From Clostridia bacterium (GTDB lineage: Bacteria > Bacillota > Clostridia > Christensenellales > Pumilibacteraceae): DNA of 37,441 nucleotides. The notes beneath the pieces were generated by a model, which was not told the origin of the DNA, ran no database searches, and worked only from the letters and a program-made list of their open reading frames with translations. Made by a program: the position numbers and the translations under genes. The stretch covers positions 1-37,441 of the forward strand of contig JAAVYI010000030.1 in NCBI GenBank assembly GCA_022791055.1, in the 5' to 3' direction. Below, piece after piece: positions 15,135 through 24,071 of the stretch. Every line of letters begins with the position of its first letter. Within the stretch, counting starts at the first letter, position 1.

Positions 15135-18038
15135 ATGAATAAAAAAATTCTCACTTTTTCGAGTTTTGTCGACGCAGCCGATGCCGCCGTCGCCGCGATC
15201 GCCGCCCGCAAGCGCGATCTCGACGTGCGGCATATCCTCATCGTACCCGACAAATATACGCTGTATTTTGAAAAGCGTCTGTTCGGCACGGACGGGGGCG
15301 CGTTCGACGCCGAAGTGTTGACGTTCAATCGACTGTTTTCCAAAACGGTGCGCCCGGACGGCGATTATCTTTCCAAGCAGGGCGCCGTCATGCTGATCCG
15401 CGGCATACTGGAAAATACCGAACTGGAATGTTTCGGCCGCAGTGCGCAGTACAAGGGCTTTGCCGAAAAGATGTACGAGACGATCACGCAACTGACGGCG
15501 GCAGGCACAGACATTCTTTCGGCGCGCGCGCCCGGGGCGCTCGGCAAAAAGCTGGACGACGTGGCGGCGGTGTACCGCGCGTATCGGGCGGAGACGGCCG
15601 GCAAATTCTGCGACGCGTCGGGACGACTGGAACTGCTGACGCGGCAAGCGGACAACCCCTATATACGAAACGCCTATTTCTACATAGCCAACTTCAACGG
15701 CATGACGGCGCAGGCGGCGCGGCTGGTCGACACGCTGGCCCGCGTGTCTTTGGGCGTGACGGTGTTCGACTGCGTGCCGACGCGCGGGAAACGCGAGGCG
15801 GCGGTCTACGAGGCCGACGACGAGATCAGCCAGCTCAAAAGCGCGGCGCGGCGTATGCGCGCGCTGGTATACGGCGGTGCGCGTTACGGCGAGATCGACG
15901 TGGTGTATACCGGCGACTTGCGGCAGCTCAAGCGCATATTCGGCGAATACGAAATTCCCTTTTTCGTCGACAGCGCCGAAAGCCTGGCGACGCACCCGCT
16001 GCCGCGGTTTGCATTGGGCGCGATCGAGTGCGCGACGCACGGCTACCGCCGCGCCGATATGATCGCGTTATCCAAGAATTTTTACGCGGGCATCGACAAG
16101 CGGCAAGCCGACAGTTTTGAAAACTATTGCAACGCGCGCCTCGTCGATTATCTGGGCTTTTTCAAGCCGTTCGACGACCCGGAAGCGGAGACGGCGCGGG
16201 GCAAACTGGAGACACTGCTGCGGCCGCTGAATAACGCGCTTAAAAGCGCCGACGCCGAACGGTTCGCCCGCGCGCTTACCGTTTTGATCGCCGCCGCGCG
16301 CACGAGCGCCGATCCGCAGTTAAAAGCCGACGCGCTTGACGACACGGCCGCCGAAAAGACGCTTACCGTCCTCGACATGACGGCGTCGCTGATGCGCGGC
16401 TGTCGGCTGTCGACCGTCCTCGACAGCTTTACCGAGGGGCTGAACGCGACCGATTTGCGCGCACTGCCCAACTTGAGCGACACCGTGACGGTCGGGCAGC
16501 CCGCCGTGTTTCGCGGAAAGCGTTCGAAATATTTGTTGGTCGTCGGCGCGTCCGACGGCGATTTGCCGGTGTATACGGCCGACGGCGGCATCATCACCGA
16601 CGCGGAGGCGGACGCGCTGGCGGCGGTCGGCATTCGCGCCGATCCCAAGACTTCGGAAACCAACGCGCGCGCGGCCGACGAGCTGCGGCAGGTCGTTCTT
16701 TCGGCCGGCGAAGTCTATCTGTTTTATCCTGCGGGCAAACGTCTTTCGAGCGTCATCGCCGCGCTTTTAAAAGATAAGACGGCGATCGGCGAGTCGTTCG
16801 AGCGCGACGCAATGCTGTTCGGCGACGCATCGACGGCGGCGGCCGTAGCGGCCGATTATTGCGTGTGCCGCGCGTCTGCGACCGAACTGTTTATCACCGG
16901 CGCGGGGCAGATGCCGATCGCCTCGTCGATCTCGGCGGCTGCGCCCGACCTCGAACGCTACATGCGCCCGACGTGCTACTTGCCCGACCGGATCGACGCG
17001 CCGGCGTACATGCAACGGGCGCGGCTGGGGGTGAGCGAGATCGAAAGCTATTTCCGCTGCCCGCTTAAGCACTTTTTTTCCTACGGACTGCGGTTAAAGC
17101 CGCGCGACAAAGGCGAGCTTTCCTCGCTCGATGTCGGCACGTTCCTACACGAGACGGTCGACCGATTTGTCGGCGACGACAGCGGCCGCCCGATCGAGGC
17201 GGTCGTAAACGAGATCGTCGACGACTTGGCGCGCGGGCAGCAGAAATTCGGACTCGAGCAAAACGCCGCGCTGCTCGATCGGATCCGCCGCGAGGCGGTC
17301 GCGGTGTGCGACGTTGTGCGCAGCCAACTCGAGCAAGGCGATTTCGTGCCGATCTGCCGCGAGGCGGCATTCTCGTCGGCAGAGGGCGCGGCGATGCCGC
17401 CGATCGTACTCGATACCGAATACGGCGAAGTCGAGTTGCAGGGAAAGATCGACCGCGTCGACGCGACCGACGAATTTGTGCGCGTCGTCGACTACAAAAC
17501 CGGCTCGCAGTCGTTCGGCTATACCGGGGTCTATTACGGCACCAAATTGCAACTGCCGATCTATTTGCGCGCCGCCGTGCAGGCTACCGGCAAGCGACCG
17601 GCCGGCATGTTCTATTTTCCGTTTAAGACCCGTTGGACGCTCGATCCCGCGACCAACTTGCTCGACGGCCCGTTCAACGGCGACGAGGCGTGCCTTGTCA
17701 AGCTCGACCGCGGATTCCAAGAAGAGGGCAAGCGCCGCAGCACGGTGTTGAAAGCGTCGGGCGAGCGCAAGAACGGCGTCTTTTCGCTGCGCACGCGCGC
17801 GGCCGCGCTGTCGGCGGAGCGGCTGTATCGCTTGACCGACTACGCGACAGAGGTCGCAACGGCGGCGGTCGAGGAAATGCGCGAGGGGGTGGTCGCGGCC
17901 AGTCCGTTGACCGAGAACGGCCGCAGCGCTTGCGGACTGTGCGACTTCCGCCCTTGCTGTCCTCGCACGCGCGGCCGCACGGCGACGAGCGTCGACGTCA
18001 AAACGCTGTTACGGGAGGCCGAAGATGCAGTGGAGTGA
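15135..18038 (+). CDS. addB: ATP-dependent helicase/nuclease subunit B (AddB)
   Basis: 967 aa. With AddA it forms the Firmicutes end-resection complex that replaces RecBCD, unwinding and degrading broken ends to load RecA. Evidence: C-terminal RecB-type nuclease with VDYKTGS (D786, K788) preceded by ELQGKIDRVD, and the four-Cys iron-sulfur staple of AddB: C642 in FRCPLKHFF, then C933, C936 and C942 in CGLCDFRPCC. The N-terminus resembles an inactivated helicase but lacks the Walker A seen at the start of Bacillus AddB (it begins MNKKILTFSSFVDAADAA), as in RexB-like forms, so ATP hydrolysis should come from AddA alone. ATG 15135 is chosen from the promoter position; an upstream in-frame start at 15063 lies ahead of the -10. 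It overlaps addA by 14 bp. Confidence 0.92.
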   Translation: MNKKILTFSSFVDAADAAVAAIAARKRDLDVRHILIVPDKYTLYFEKRLFGTDGGAFDAEVLTFNRLFSKTVRPDGDYLSKQGAVMLIRGILENTELECFGRSAQYKGFAEKMYETITQLTAAGTDILSARAPGALGKKLDDVAAVYRAYRAETAGKFCDASGRLELLTRQADNPYIRNAYFYIANFNGMTAQAARLVDTLARVSLGVTVFDCVPTRGKREAAVYEADDEISQLKSAARRMRALVYGGARYGEIDVVYTGDLRQLKRIFGEYEIPFFVDSAESLATHPLPRFALGAIECATHGYRRADMIALSKNFYAGIDKRQADSFENYCNARLVDYLGFFKPFDDPEAETARGKLETLLRPLNNALKSADAERFARALTVLIAAARTSADPQLKADALDDTAAEKTLTVLDMTASLMRGCRLSTVLDSFTEGLNATDLRALPNLSDTVTVGQPAVFRGKRSKYLLVVGASDGDLPVYTADGGIITDAEADALAAVGIRADPKTSETNARAADELRQVVLSAGEVYLFYPAGKRLSSVIAALLKDKTAIGESFERDAMLFGDASTAAAVAADYCVCRASATELFITGAGQMPIASSISAAAPDLERYMRPTCYLPDRIDAPAYMQRARLGVSEIESYFRCPLKHFFSYGLRLKPRDKGELSSLDVGTFLHETVDRFVGDDSGRPIEAVVNEIVDDLARGQQKFGLEQNAALLDRIRREAVAVCDVVRSQLEQGDFVPICREAAFSSAEGAAMPPIVLDTEYGEVELQGKIDRVDATDEFVRVVDYKTGSQSFGYTGVYYGTKLQLPIYLRAAVQATGKRPAGMFYFPFKTRWTLDPATNLLDGPFNGDEACLVKLDRGFQEEGKRRSTVLKASGERKNGVFSLRTRAAALSAERLYRLTDYATEVATAAVEEMREGVVAASPLTENGRSACGLCDFRPCCPRTRGRTATSVDVKTLLREAEDAVE

Positions 18039-21000
18039 GGAACAAAAGGCGATCATCTCGGGACGCGGCAATATGCTGGTTTCGGCCAGCGCAGGCAGCG
18101 GCAAAACGACGGTGATGATCGAAAAGATACGGCAGCTTTTGCTGGGTGGAGCGTCGCTCGACGACATGCTGATTTCGACCTATACCGTTGCCGCGGCGGC
18201 CGACATGCGCTATAAACTGGCGCAGGCGCTCGAGGCGTGCTGCGAGGACAACGTAAACTGCCGCGAGCAGCTCGACAAACTGCCGCAAGCGCAGATCGGC
18301 ACCTTGCACAGCCTGTGTTCGCGGCTGATTAAGACGCGCTTTTATCTGACCGACGCCGACCCGGCGTTCGAGATGCTGGGGGAAAGCGAGGCGGCGGCGA
18401 TGAAAACGGCGGCGGTCGAGGCGGCGTTCGCGTGCGGCGGCGATCGTTTTTCGGTGGTGTACGACGCGTTGCTTTCGGGGCGCAGCGACAAGGCGCTCAA
18501 GCATTTGGTTTTGACGCTGTTGGATTTTTCGCGCACGCAGCCCGACCCCGACGGTTGGCTCGACGGGTGTCTTAAGCTATACGACGACCCGGCGGCGGTC
18601 GACGCCGCGCTTGCCGCGCTGTACGGAGAGGAGCGCGACCGACTGACGGCGGCGGCCGAACGGTTGCTTGTCGATACCGAAGCGGCCGGATACGTGCGCA
18701 ACGTTGCCGCGTGCCGTGCGCTGGTCGACTATATCGAAACGGGTGTTTCGCCCAAAAGCCCGACCGGTAAGGTCGGCGATCACATCGAGCTGAACGAGCG
18801 CTACAAAGCGCTACGTGACAGCGTCAAGGCCTACCGTGAGGAAGTCGAATCGGCGGACGCATTGCCGACGGCGGATACGGCCAAAGCCGACGCGCAGTTG
18901 TTCGTCCGTTTGGTGCGCGAAACGGCGCGCGCCTATGCCGACATGAAAGCCAAAAAAGCGCTGCTCGATTACAGCGACCTCGAGCATAAGGCGTTGGAAA
19001 TTCTCGAGGCCGGCGGCGACGAAGCCGCGCAATACAAATATGTGTTCGTCGACGAGTACCAGGACATTAACCCCTTGCAGGAGCGTATTGTCGAACGGCT
19101 CGCGCGAGGCGCCGAACTGTTCCAGGTCGGCGACGTCAAGCAAAGCATTTACGCGTTTCGCCTGTGCGACCCCGGCATTTTTCTCAAGCGGTTTGCCGCC
19201 TATCGCGCAGGCGCGGGCGGCCGCGCCGTCGAACTCAACGTCAACTACCGTTCGGACGGCGGCGTTTTGCAAGCGGTCAACCGCGTGTTCGACCGTTGGA
19301 TGACGCCGGCATTCGGCGGCGTCGATTATGCCGCGCAGGCGCAACTGAAATGCGGGCGGGGGCAGCATACGCCGAACGCCGCGACGCTGACCGTCGTCTG
19401 CGGGGCGGACAAGCCGGATCTGCCCGAAGTGTACCGCGTGACCGGGGACGGCGGCACGCGCGTCGGCGCACAGGCGGCGCTGGTGGCCAAGGACATCGCC
19501 GGGCTGCTCGACGGCCGCAATATCAAGCCGGAGCAGATCGCGGTCATTATGCGGTCGCGGTCGCCGCTGTTATACGAGATCGCCGCCGCGCTTTCGGCGC
19601 TCGGCATCGAGAGCGCGGTGTGCGCCAAAGAGGCGCCGGCCGAATCCGACGCCGTGCGGCCGCTGCTGAACGCCTTGCAACTGATCGACAACCGCTGCGA
19701 CGACGTCATGCTTGCCGCCGTGTTGCTGTCGCCGTTCGGGGGATTTACCGCGGCCGAGCTTGCGACGCTGCCGCAGGCCGAATCGTTCGTTGCGGCGGCG
19801 ACGGCGTGCGACGGAGCTTTGCGGGAACGCCTCGAAGCGTTCTTTGCAAAATTCGACCGTTACGAGCGCATGGCAGCGGTCATGCCGGCCGACGAGCTGG
19901 CGGGCGTCGTGGCGGGTGAGGCCGAATATTTCGAGTATTTGTACGCGCAGGAGAACGGCCGCGCGCTGGCGGCGGAAGCGGGCGCGTTCTTGGCGATGAT
20001 GTCGGCGTCCGGGCATTCTGCGTCGCTAACCGACTATCTGGCGTTTGCGTTGCGCGCGCCGGCGGTCGAGCGGGTGACGGGCGCGGGCGCCGTCAAGCTG
20101 ATGACCGTACACGCCGCCAAAGGCCTGGAATTCGACTACGTGTTTTTCCCGGGTACGGAGACGCCGTTCCGCTTGGACGACGCCGTAAAACCCGCGACGG
20201 CCGATCGGCAGTGGGGGCTGGTCGTCAAGCATTTCGACGAGGACGCGCGCGAGATCGCCGAGACCAAACTGACGCGGCTGTCGGCACGCTCGCAAAGAAA
20301 ACGTATGCTCGAGGAAGAACTGCGCATTCTGTACGTCGCGTTGACGCGCGCCAAAGAAAAGCTGTTCATTTACGGCAAGCGCGGCAAACGGTATGCCGGC
20401 GAGGACTTGAAGCCGAACTGCAATTTGAACTTTTTGTTACCGACGTTCGTCGCCGTCGATTACGTCGAGGCGGCCGAAGTCGACTTTGCGCCGCCCGCGC
20501 GGGTGCGGGTGCTGTCGAGACCCGACGCGGCTCTGAGCGACGAGATCAAGCGGCGGTTACAGTTCGACTACGCCGAACGGTACGGCGACACGCATCTGCC
20601 GCAAAAGACGACGGTGACAAAGGCCGCCGAGGCCTACGACGACCGCGACTGGTCGGTGCCGTCGGTCGGCAACTTCGACGGCGAACGTGCGGCCGCCATC
20701 GGCACAGCCTATCACTTGATGATGGAACATATCGATTTCGACATTCCGTTCGATGCGGCGTGGGAACGGCTTTGCCGCGCCTACCCGAAAGAGAGCGCGC
20801 TGTGTAAGCGCGAGGAGATCGCCGCGGCCGCCGCTTGCGTGCGCGCGCTGTCGGACGGGTGGAAGCTCTACCGCGAAAAGGAGTTTATCGTCAGCGAGAA
20901 CGGACTGCTGATACAAGGCATCGTAGACCTGCTGCTGGTGCGCGGGAACGAGGCGATCGTCCTCGATTACAAGACGACACGTGCCGAAAATTTGCTGCGC

Positions 21001-21150
21001 GGCGAGTACATATTCCAAACCGGATTCTACGCGCGCGCGGTCGAAAAACTGTTGGGACTGCAAGTTTCGCGTGTGCTGCTGTACTCGTTTTATTTGGGAA
21101 AATCGGTCGAAATGCCGTATGATAGCTTGTTTGAACCGGAAAAAGTGTAA
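18025..21150 (+). CDS. addA: ATP-dependent helicase/nuclease subunit A (AddA)
   Basis: 1041 aa, somewhat shorter than Bacillus AddA (about 1230). ATG 18025 lies inside the end of addB with GGGAGG upstream. UvrD/RecB-type helicase: Q motif EEQKAI, Walker A ASAGSGKT (21-28), Walker B VFVDEYQD (D343, E344), 'VGDVKQSIYAFR' (motif III), 'VMTVHAAKGLEF'-type motif V (near residue 690-702) and 'ILYVALTRAKEKLF' (motif VI). The C-terminal nuclease has VLDYKTTR (D981, K983). It moves 3' to 5' on DNA and cuts the 3' strand. Both motor and nuclease sites look intact. Confidence 0.95.
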   Translation: MQWSEEQKAIISGRGNMLVSASAGSGKTTVMIEKIRQLLLGGASLDDMLISTYTVAAAADMRYKLAQALEACCEDNVNCREQLDKLPQAQIGTLHSLCSRLIKTRFYLTDADPAFEMLGESEAAAMKTAAVEAAFACGGDRFSVVYDALLSGRSDKALKHLVLTLLDFSRTQPDPDGWLDGCLKLYDDPAAVDAALAALYGEERDRLTAAAERLLVDTEAAGYVRNVAACRALVDYIETGVSPKSPTGKVGDHIELNERYKALRDSVKAYREEVESADALPTADTAKADAQLFVRLVRETARAYADMKAKKALLDYSDLEHKALEILEAGGDEAAQYKYVFVDEYQDINPLQERIVERLARGAELFQVGDVKQSIYAFRLCDPGIFLKRFAAYRAGAGGRAVELNVNYRSDGGVLQAVNRVFDRWMTPAFGGVDYAAQAQLKCGRGQHTPNAATLTVVCGADKPDLPEVYRVTGDGGTRVGAQAALVAKDIAGLLDGRNIKPEQIAVIMRSRSPLLYEIAAALSALGIESAVCAKEAPAESDAVRPLLNALQLIDNRCDDVMLAAVLLSPFGGFTAAELATLPQAESFVAAATACDGALRERLEAFFAKFDRYERMAAVMPADELAGVVAGEAEYFEYLYAQENGRALAAEAGAFLAMMSASGHSASLTDYLAFALRAPAVERVTGAGAVKLMTVHAAKGLEFDYVFFPGTETPFRLDDAVKPATADRQWGLVVKHFDEDAREIAETKLTRLSARSQRKRMLEEELRILYVALTRAKEKLFIYGKRGKRYAGEDLKPNCNLNFLLPTFVAVDYVEAAEVDFAPPARVRVLSRPDAALSDEIKRRLQFDYAERYGDTHLPQKTTVTKAAEAYDDRDWSVPSVGNFDGERAAAIGTAYHLMMEHIDFDIPFDAAWERLCRAYPKESALCKREEIAAAAACVRALSDGWKLYREKEFIVSENGLLIQGIVDLLLVRGNEAIVLDYKTTRAENLLRGEYIFQTGFYARAVEKLLGLQVSRVLLYSFYLGKSVEMPYDSLFEPEKV

Positions 21151-21201
21151 ATTTCCGAAAAATCTTTTGCGCAAACTATAGATTTTTGCGAAATAGTATG
21201 G

Positions 21202-21258
21202 TATAATATAGAGTACCCGATGCCGACCCCAATAGAACACTGGGGTCGGCACCGGGTA
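21202..21258 (+). promoter_or_regulatory. -10 box and long 5' leader hairpin
   Basis: TATAAT (21202-21207, TGG before it) with no clear -35. Just downstream is a 16-bp stem with one A-C mismatch (21214-21230 / 21242-21258), of the form TACCCG-A-TGCCGACCCC, 11-nt loop, and its complement. A small second hairpin follows (21275-21289). Such a stable 5' stem often stabilises mRNA or is a regulatory leader; no known riboswitch is recognised. Confidence 0.55.
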
Positions 21259-21317
21259 ACCAAATCGATAAGGCGCTTAACGGTAAGCGTCGGGGATCAA
21301 GGAGGGCAAACGTAGTT

Positions 21318-22625
21318 ATGCTATTCGGAGCAGAAGAATCGGTGGTAGCAAAGATCGCGGAAAAACTGGCTGCGAACCTTTTGAAGTACATCGATTATAT
21401 TTTGTACGGCCTGTTGGGTCTGTTGGTCGTGCTGTTCGTCGTCGGCCTCGTCTGCGCGCTGAAGAACGGGGAACTGAATGCGTTTAAAAAATTGGCGAAA
21501 CAGTACTTGGGCGGACAGATCAAGGGTGAGACCGCCGTCATGAAACAGATGCCGGTGCGGTTGAAAAAACTGTACAAGCGCGCCAAAAAGACGCCCGGCT
21601 ACAAGCCCAGCGATTTTTTGACGCCGGACGCGTGTATCTTTGCGCCCTTCAACGCGTCGTTCGCGTCCAAGTTTACCGCATTTACCGCCTATTTGTCGGT
21701 CGTCGTCGCGCTGTTGGGTCTGGCTTTGGGCGGCTTGGCCGAACCGGGCATCGGCTACAACGCCATGGTGCTTGTCGGTTGCGTGACCGTGTTGGGCGCT
21801 GTTTTGACGGCGATCGCCGCGCTCGTTTCGCGCAGCGTGCGCAGCGGTTCATATAAAACGTATCTGAAGTTTATCGACCGTATCGACGGCGAGCCGGCCG
21901 AGCAGCCTACGCAGAATTTTGCCGGTGCGGCAAATTACGAGCAGCCCGCGCAAAATTACGCCGACGCGACAAGCTACGAGCAACCTGCGCAGCAATATGC
22001 CGAGGCGACCGGATTCGATCATGCCGCCTATAACGTCGACGCGCAAGCCGAGGCTTATCAGGCCGAAGAGCCGGCAGTCGAGCAAGAGACGGTTTTCGAG
22101 CAGCCGGTGTACGCCGCGCCCGAATCCGATGCCCAGCCGTTTATGTTCACGGCCACCGAATCGATTGCTTACGAGGCCGTCACGGAAGAACCGGCCGTGG
22201 TCGTCGAACAGCCCGCCGAAGATCCGGCGGCCGCCCGCGCCAAAGCCAAAGCCGAGGCTGTGGCCGCGATGAAAGCCGAGCAGGAGCGGATCCGTTTGGA
22301 ACAAGAAGAGCGCGCCCGCAAAGAGCAGGCCGAACAGGCGGCGAAGGAAGCCGCGGCAAAAGAGGCCGCTGCCGCCAAAGCACGCGCGCAAGCGGAAAAA
22401 GCCGCGAAGGTCGAGGCCAAGGCCGACACCGTTTCTACCGAGGACGTGATTGCGCGGATCGAGCAGATCGACAAGGAAGGCGCGCCGCTTTCGACGATGA
22501 AAGAAGTCGCATTGTTGTTGCAAAAAGAACGCGCTAAGCCGGAGAACAAGACGCCCGACCAGCAGCGCAAACTCAACGAGGCTTTGAGCAAACTTTTAAA
22601 AGCCATGTCGGCCGCCCGTAAGTAA
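21318..22625 (+). CDS. Membrane protein with repeat-rich and coiled-coil cytoplasmic region
   Basis: 435 aa. ATG 21318 follows GGAGG (21301-21305) at 12 nt. Three transmembrane segments: about 25-48, 122-142 and 148-170. After them are imperfect tandem repeats of the type YEQPAQ-[NQ]YA[DE]AT (about 193-235), an acidic Pro/Glu/Val-rich linker, then an Ala/Glu/Lys-rich coiled coil (about 300-375) resembling TolA-type helices, and a small helical C-terminal domain (about 378-432). No family assigned. The layout suggests a membrane anchor with a long cytoplasmic arm. Possibly co-transcribed with nothing else. Confidence 0.85.
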   Translation: MLFGAEESVVAKIAEKLAANLLKYIDYILYGLLGLLVVLFVVGLVCALKNGELNAFKKLAKQYLGGQIKGETAVMKQMPVRLKKLYKRAKKTPGYKPSDFLTPDACIFAPFNASFASKFTAFTAYLSVVVALLGLALGGLAEPGIGYNAMVLVGCVTVLGAVLTAIAALVSRSVRSGSYKTYLKFIDRIDGEPAEQPTQNFAGAANYEQPAQNYADATSYEQPAQQYAEATGFDHAAYNVDAQAEAYQAEEPAVEQETVFEQPVYAAPESDAQPFMFTATESIAYEAVTEEPAVVVEQPAEDPAAARAKAKAEAVAAMKAEQERIRLEQEERARKEQAEQAAKEAAAKEAAAAKARAQAEKAAKVEAKADTVSTEDVIARIEQIDKEGAPLSTMKEVALLLQKERAKPENKTPDQQRKLNEALSKLLKAMSAARK

Positions 22626-22766
22626 CAAATTTAAATCGGTTTTTATGCGCTTGTCATACGCCTATCACATACGTGCTGTATCCTATACATACAGTACGGA
22701 CAAGAGGAGGGCGGCGCTATAAGAGAACGGAGAGCTTATCATAACAAATTCTTCCTTTGTAAATGG

Positions 22767-22797
22767 AAACGGTCGCACATTATGTGCGGCCGTTTTC
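22767..22797 (+). terminator. Intrinsic terminator
   Basis: A 14-bp stem around GGTCGCACA/TGTGCGGCC with a 3-nt loop, followed by TTTTC. It lies 140 nt after the membrane-protein stop. The intervening 22650-22704 can pair as CTTGTC/GACAAG with an inner CTGTAT/ATACAG hairpin. Confidence 0.75.
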
Positions 22798-22805
22798 GCT
22801 ATAGT

Positions 22806-22833
22806 AAAAGCGGCGCTGTTAAACGCCGCTTTT
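22806..22833 (-). terminator. Intrinsic terminator of the coat-F-like pair
   Basis: Perfect stem AAAAGCGGCG / CGCCGCTTTT with an 8-nt loop, just past the stop at 22844; T-run on the minus strand. Confidence 0.8.
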
Positions 22834-22843
22834 GTCGGATTCT

Positions 22844-23143
22844 TTAGTTGTTCATTTCCTGCGCGCAGCGGCAGAACTTGTCTTGCATTTGCGTCACTTC
22901 GGATGCTTGCGCACAGTCGCATTCGTACATGCCGCGCGCATTCATATACTGAAATGCCGCGAACTGGTCGCAGGCGCATTCGCTCATTTGCGACTTGATC
23001 AAGTCGCGGAGCGTTTCGTCGGAACACTCGCACAGGGCGGTGGTGTACTTTTGCACCAGTTGCTTTTGGCAGCCGAGTACGTCGGAAATGATGTCGTAGT
23101 CACTGAGCTTGCAGTTTTCTTGCGCTCTTTCGGTCGCGTTCAT
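22844..23143 (-). CDS. Coat-F-like ferritin-fold protein
   Basis: 99 aa. ATG 23143 with AAGGAGGGG upstream; longer in-frame starts run into the neighbouring gene. It matches the Coat_F (CotF) pattern: 'LSDYDIISDVLGCQKQLVQKY' helix, a second helix 'LRDLIKSQMSECACDQF', and 'MNARGMYECDCA' in the position of the family's M-N-x-[RK]-G-[WF]-Y. It is Cys-rich (8 Cys), unusual for CotF and suggestive of cross-linking or metal binding. CotF-type proteins are spore coat components, though many relatives occur outside sporulation. It forms an operon with the next upstream gene (61 aa). Confidence 0.78.
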   Translation of the reverse strand: MNATERAQENCKLSDYDIISDVLGCQKQLVQKYTTALCECSDETLRDLIKSQMSECACDQFAAFQYMNARGMYECDCAQASEVTQMQDKFCRCAQEMNN

Positions 23144-23156
23144 AGTTTTCCCCTCC

Positions 23157-23342
23157 TTATCTGGCGTTTTCGAGATAGCCCAAAAGCGTATCGAAACGGT
23201 GTTTGTGGTTGTTAGCGTAGCGTCCCAACTCGGCTTTGAGATCCTCGTCGGTCGCGTCGGCGACGTAGTTGCAGCACTTCTTGTAAGCAAGCTCTTCGCT
23301 GCGTAACAGCTCGCTCAGTTCGGTCAGACTTTTCTGGGTCAT
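23157..23342 (-). CDS. Small helical protein paired with the coat-F-like gene
   Basis: 61 aa, ATG 23342 preceded by AAGGAGG. Predicted two-helix hairpin (LTELSELLRSEELAYKKCCN and EDLKAELGRYANNHKHRFDT), the pattern of a half ferritin-like/rubrerythrin-type bundle or of spore-coat-associated small proteins. Its stop codon overlaps the ribosome site of the downstream coat-F-like gene, so the two are coupled. Its upstream region faces the recX promoter; a sequence GTATAA-N17-GATACTT on the minus strand loosely resembles a forespore sigma-G/F promoter (weak). Confidence 0.7.
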   Translation of the reverse strand: MTQKSLTELSELLRSEELAYKKCCNYVADATDEDLKAELGRYANNHKHRFDTLLGYLENAR

Positions 23343-23386
23343 GTTGCCTCCTTAAAATTATTGTTTGTAAATCAAGTATCTGTTCC

Positions 23387-23415
23387 TTGCGAAAAATTTA
23401 TACATGGTGTATAAT
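23387..23415 (+). promoter_or_regulatory. Leaderless promoter of the recX operon
   Basis: TTGCGA (23387-23392), 17-bp spacer, TATAAT (23410-23415), then 6 nt to ATG 23422. No Shine-Dalgarno. Confidence 0.8.
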
Positions 23416-23421
23416 AAGGAT

Positions 23422-24048
23422 ATGGGAAAAATCACCGACATCACCAAACAAAGAAACGGCAAGCGCGCCAATATCTTCATCGACGGCGTGTATCGCTGCG
23501 GGTTGGAGTTGATCACCGTCGCGGCGGCGCATCTTAAGATCGGGGACGAGCTGGACGATGACGCGCTCGAAACGTTACAGATGCGCAGCGAGTCGGAAAA
23601 GGCTTTCGACCGCGCCGTCGGCTACTTGTCGGTGCGCCGTCGGACAAAGCGGGAGATCGAACGCAAGTTGCGGGAGAAAGGCTATTTGCCCGCAGTCATC
23701 GCTAACGTGACGGCCAAGCTGACCGAATACGGCTATGTCGACGACCGCAAGTTTTGCGAGGAGTACGTCGACCTGTATAAAAACACCTACGGCGCATACC
23801 GCATGACGGCCGAATTGAAAAAGTTGGGCGTCGACGGTGAAACGGTGCGCGAGGTGTTGGAAGAGAAGTTGGACGACGACACGCGCCAAGACGCGGCCGT
23901 CGAGGCCGTCCGCAAGTATCTGCGCACGCACGACTTCGACAAAGTCAAGCTGATGCGGCACATGGCCGGGCGCGGGTTCGGCTACGGGGAAGTGCGCGAC
24001 GCGCTCTCCGCGATCGGCGAGGACGCCGACGACGTGTACGAGGACTGA
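23422..24048 (+). CDS. recX: Regulatory protein RecX
   Basis: 208 aa. The start at 23422 (MGKITDITKQ) is fixed by the promoter; GTG/ATG codons further upstream overlap the -10. Three tandem three-helix repeats typical of RecX are seen, e.g. 'AVGYLSVRRRTKREIERKLREKGY' (about 66-90), 'LTEYGYVDDRKFCEEYV' (about 100-118) and the 'RHMAGRGFGYGEVRDAL' C-terminal unit. RecX caps RecA filaments and tunes recombination. It heads a likely operon with the P1 peptidase, acpS and nnr genes (gaps 23, 6 and 13 nt). Confidence 0.9.
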   Translation: MGKITDITKQRNGKRANIFIDGVYRCGLELITVAAAHLKIGDELDDDALETLQMRSESEKAFDRAVGYLSVRRRTKREIERKLREKGYLPAVIANVTAKLTEYGYVDDRKFCEEYVDLYKNTYGAYRMTAELKKLGVDGETVREVLEEKLDDDTRQDAAVEAVRKYLRTHDFDKVKLMRHMAGRGFGYGEVRDALSAIGEDADDVYED

Positions 24049-24071
24049 CGACTTAAAATAAGGAGAAACGC

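Noticed and set aside
14172..16040. 622-aa minus-strand ORF
   Set aside because: Out-of-frame shadow of the lipoprotein gene and of addB antisense; Arg/His-rich composition typical of a GC-rich wrong frame, and it runs through the divergent promoter region.
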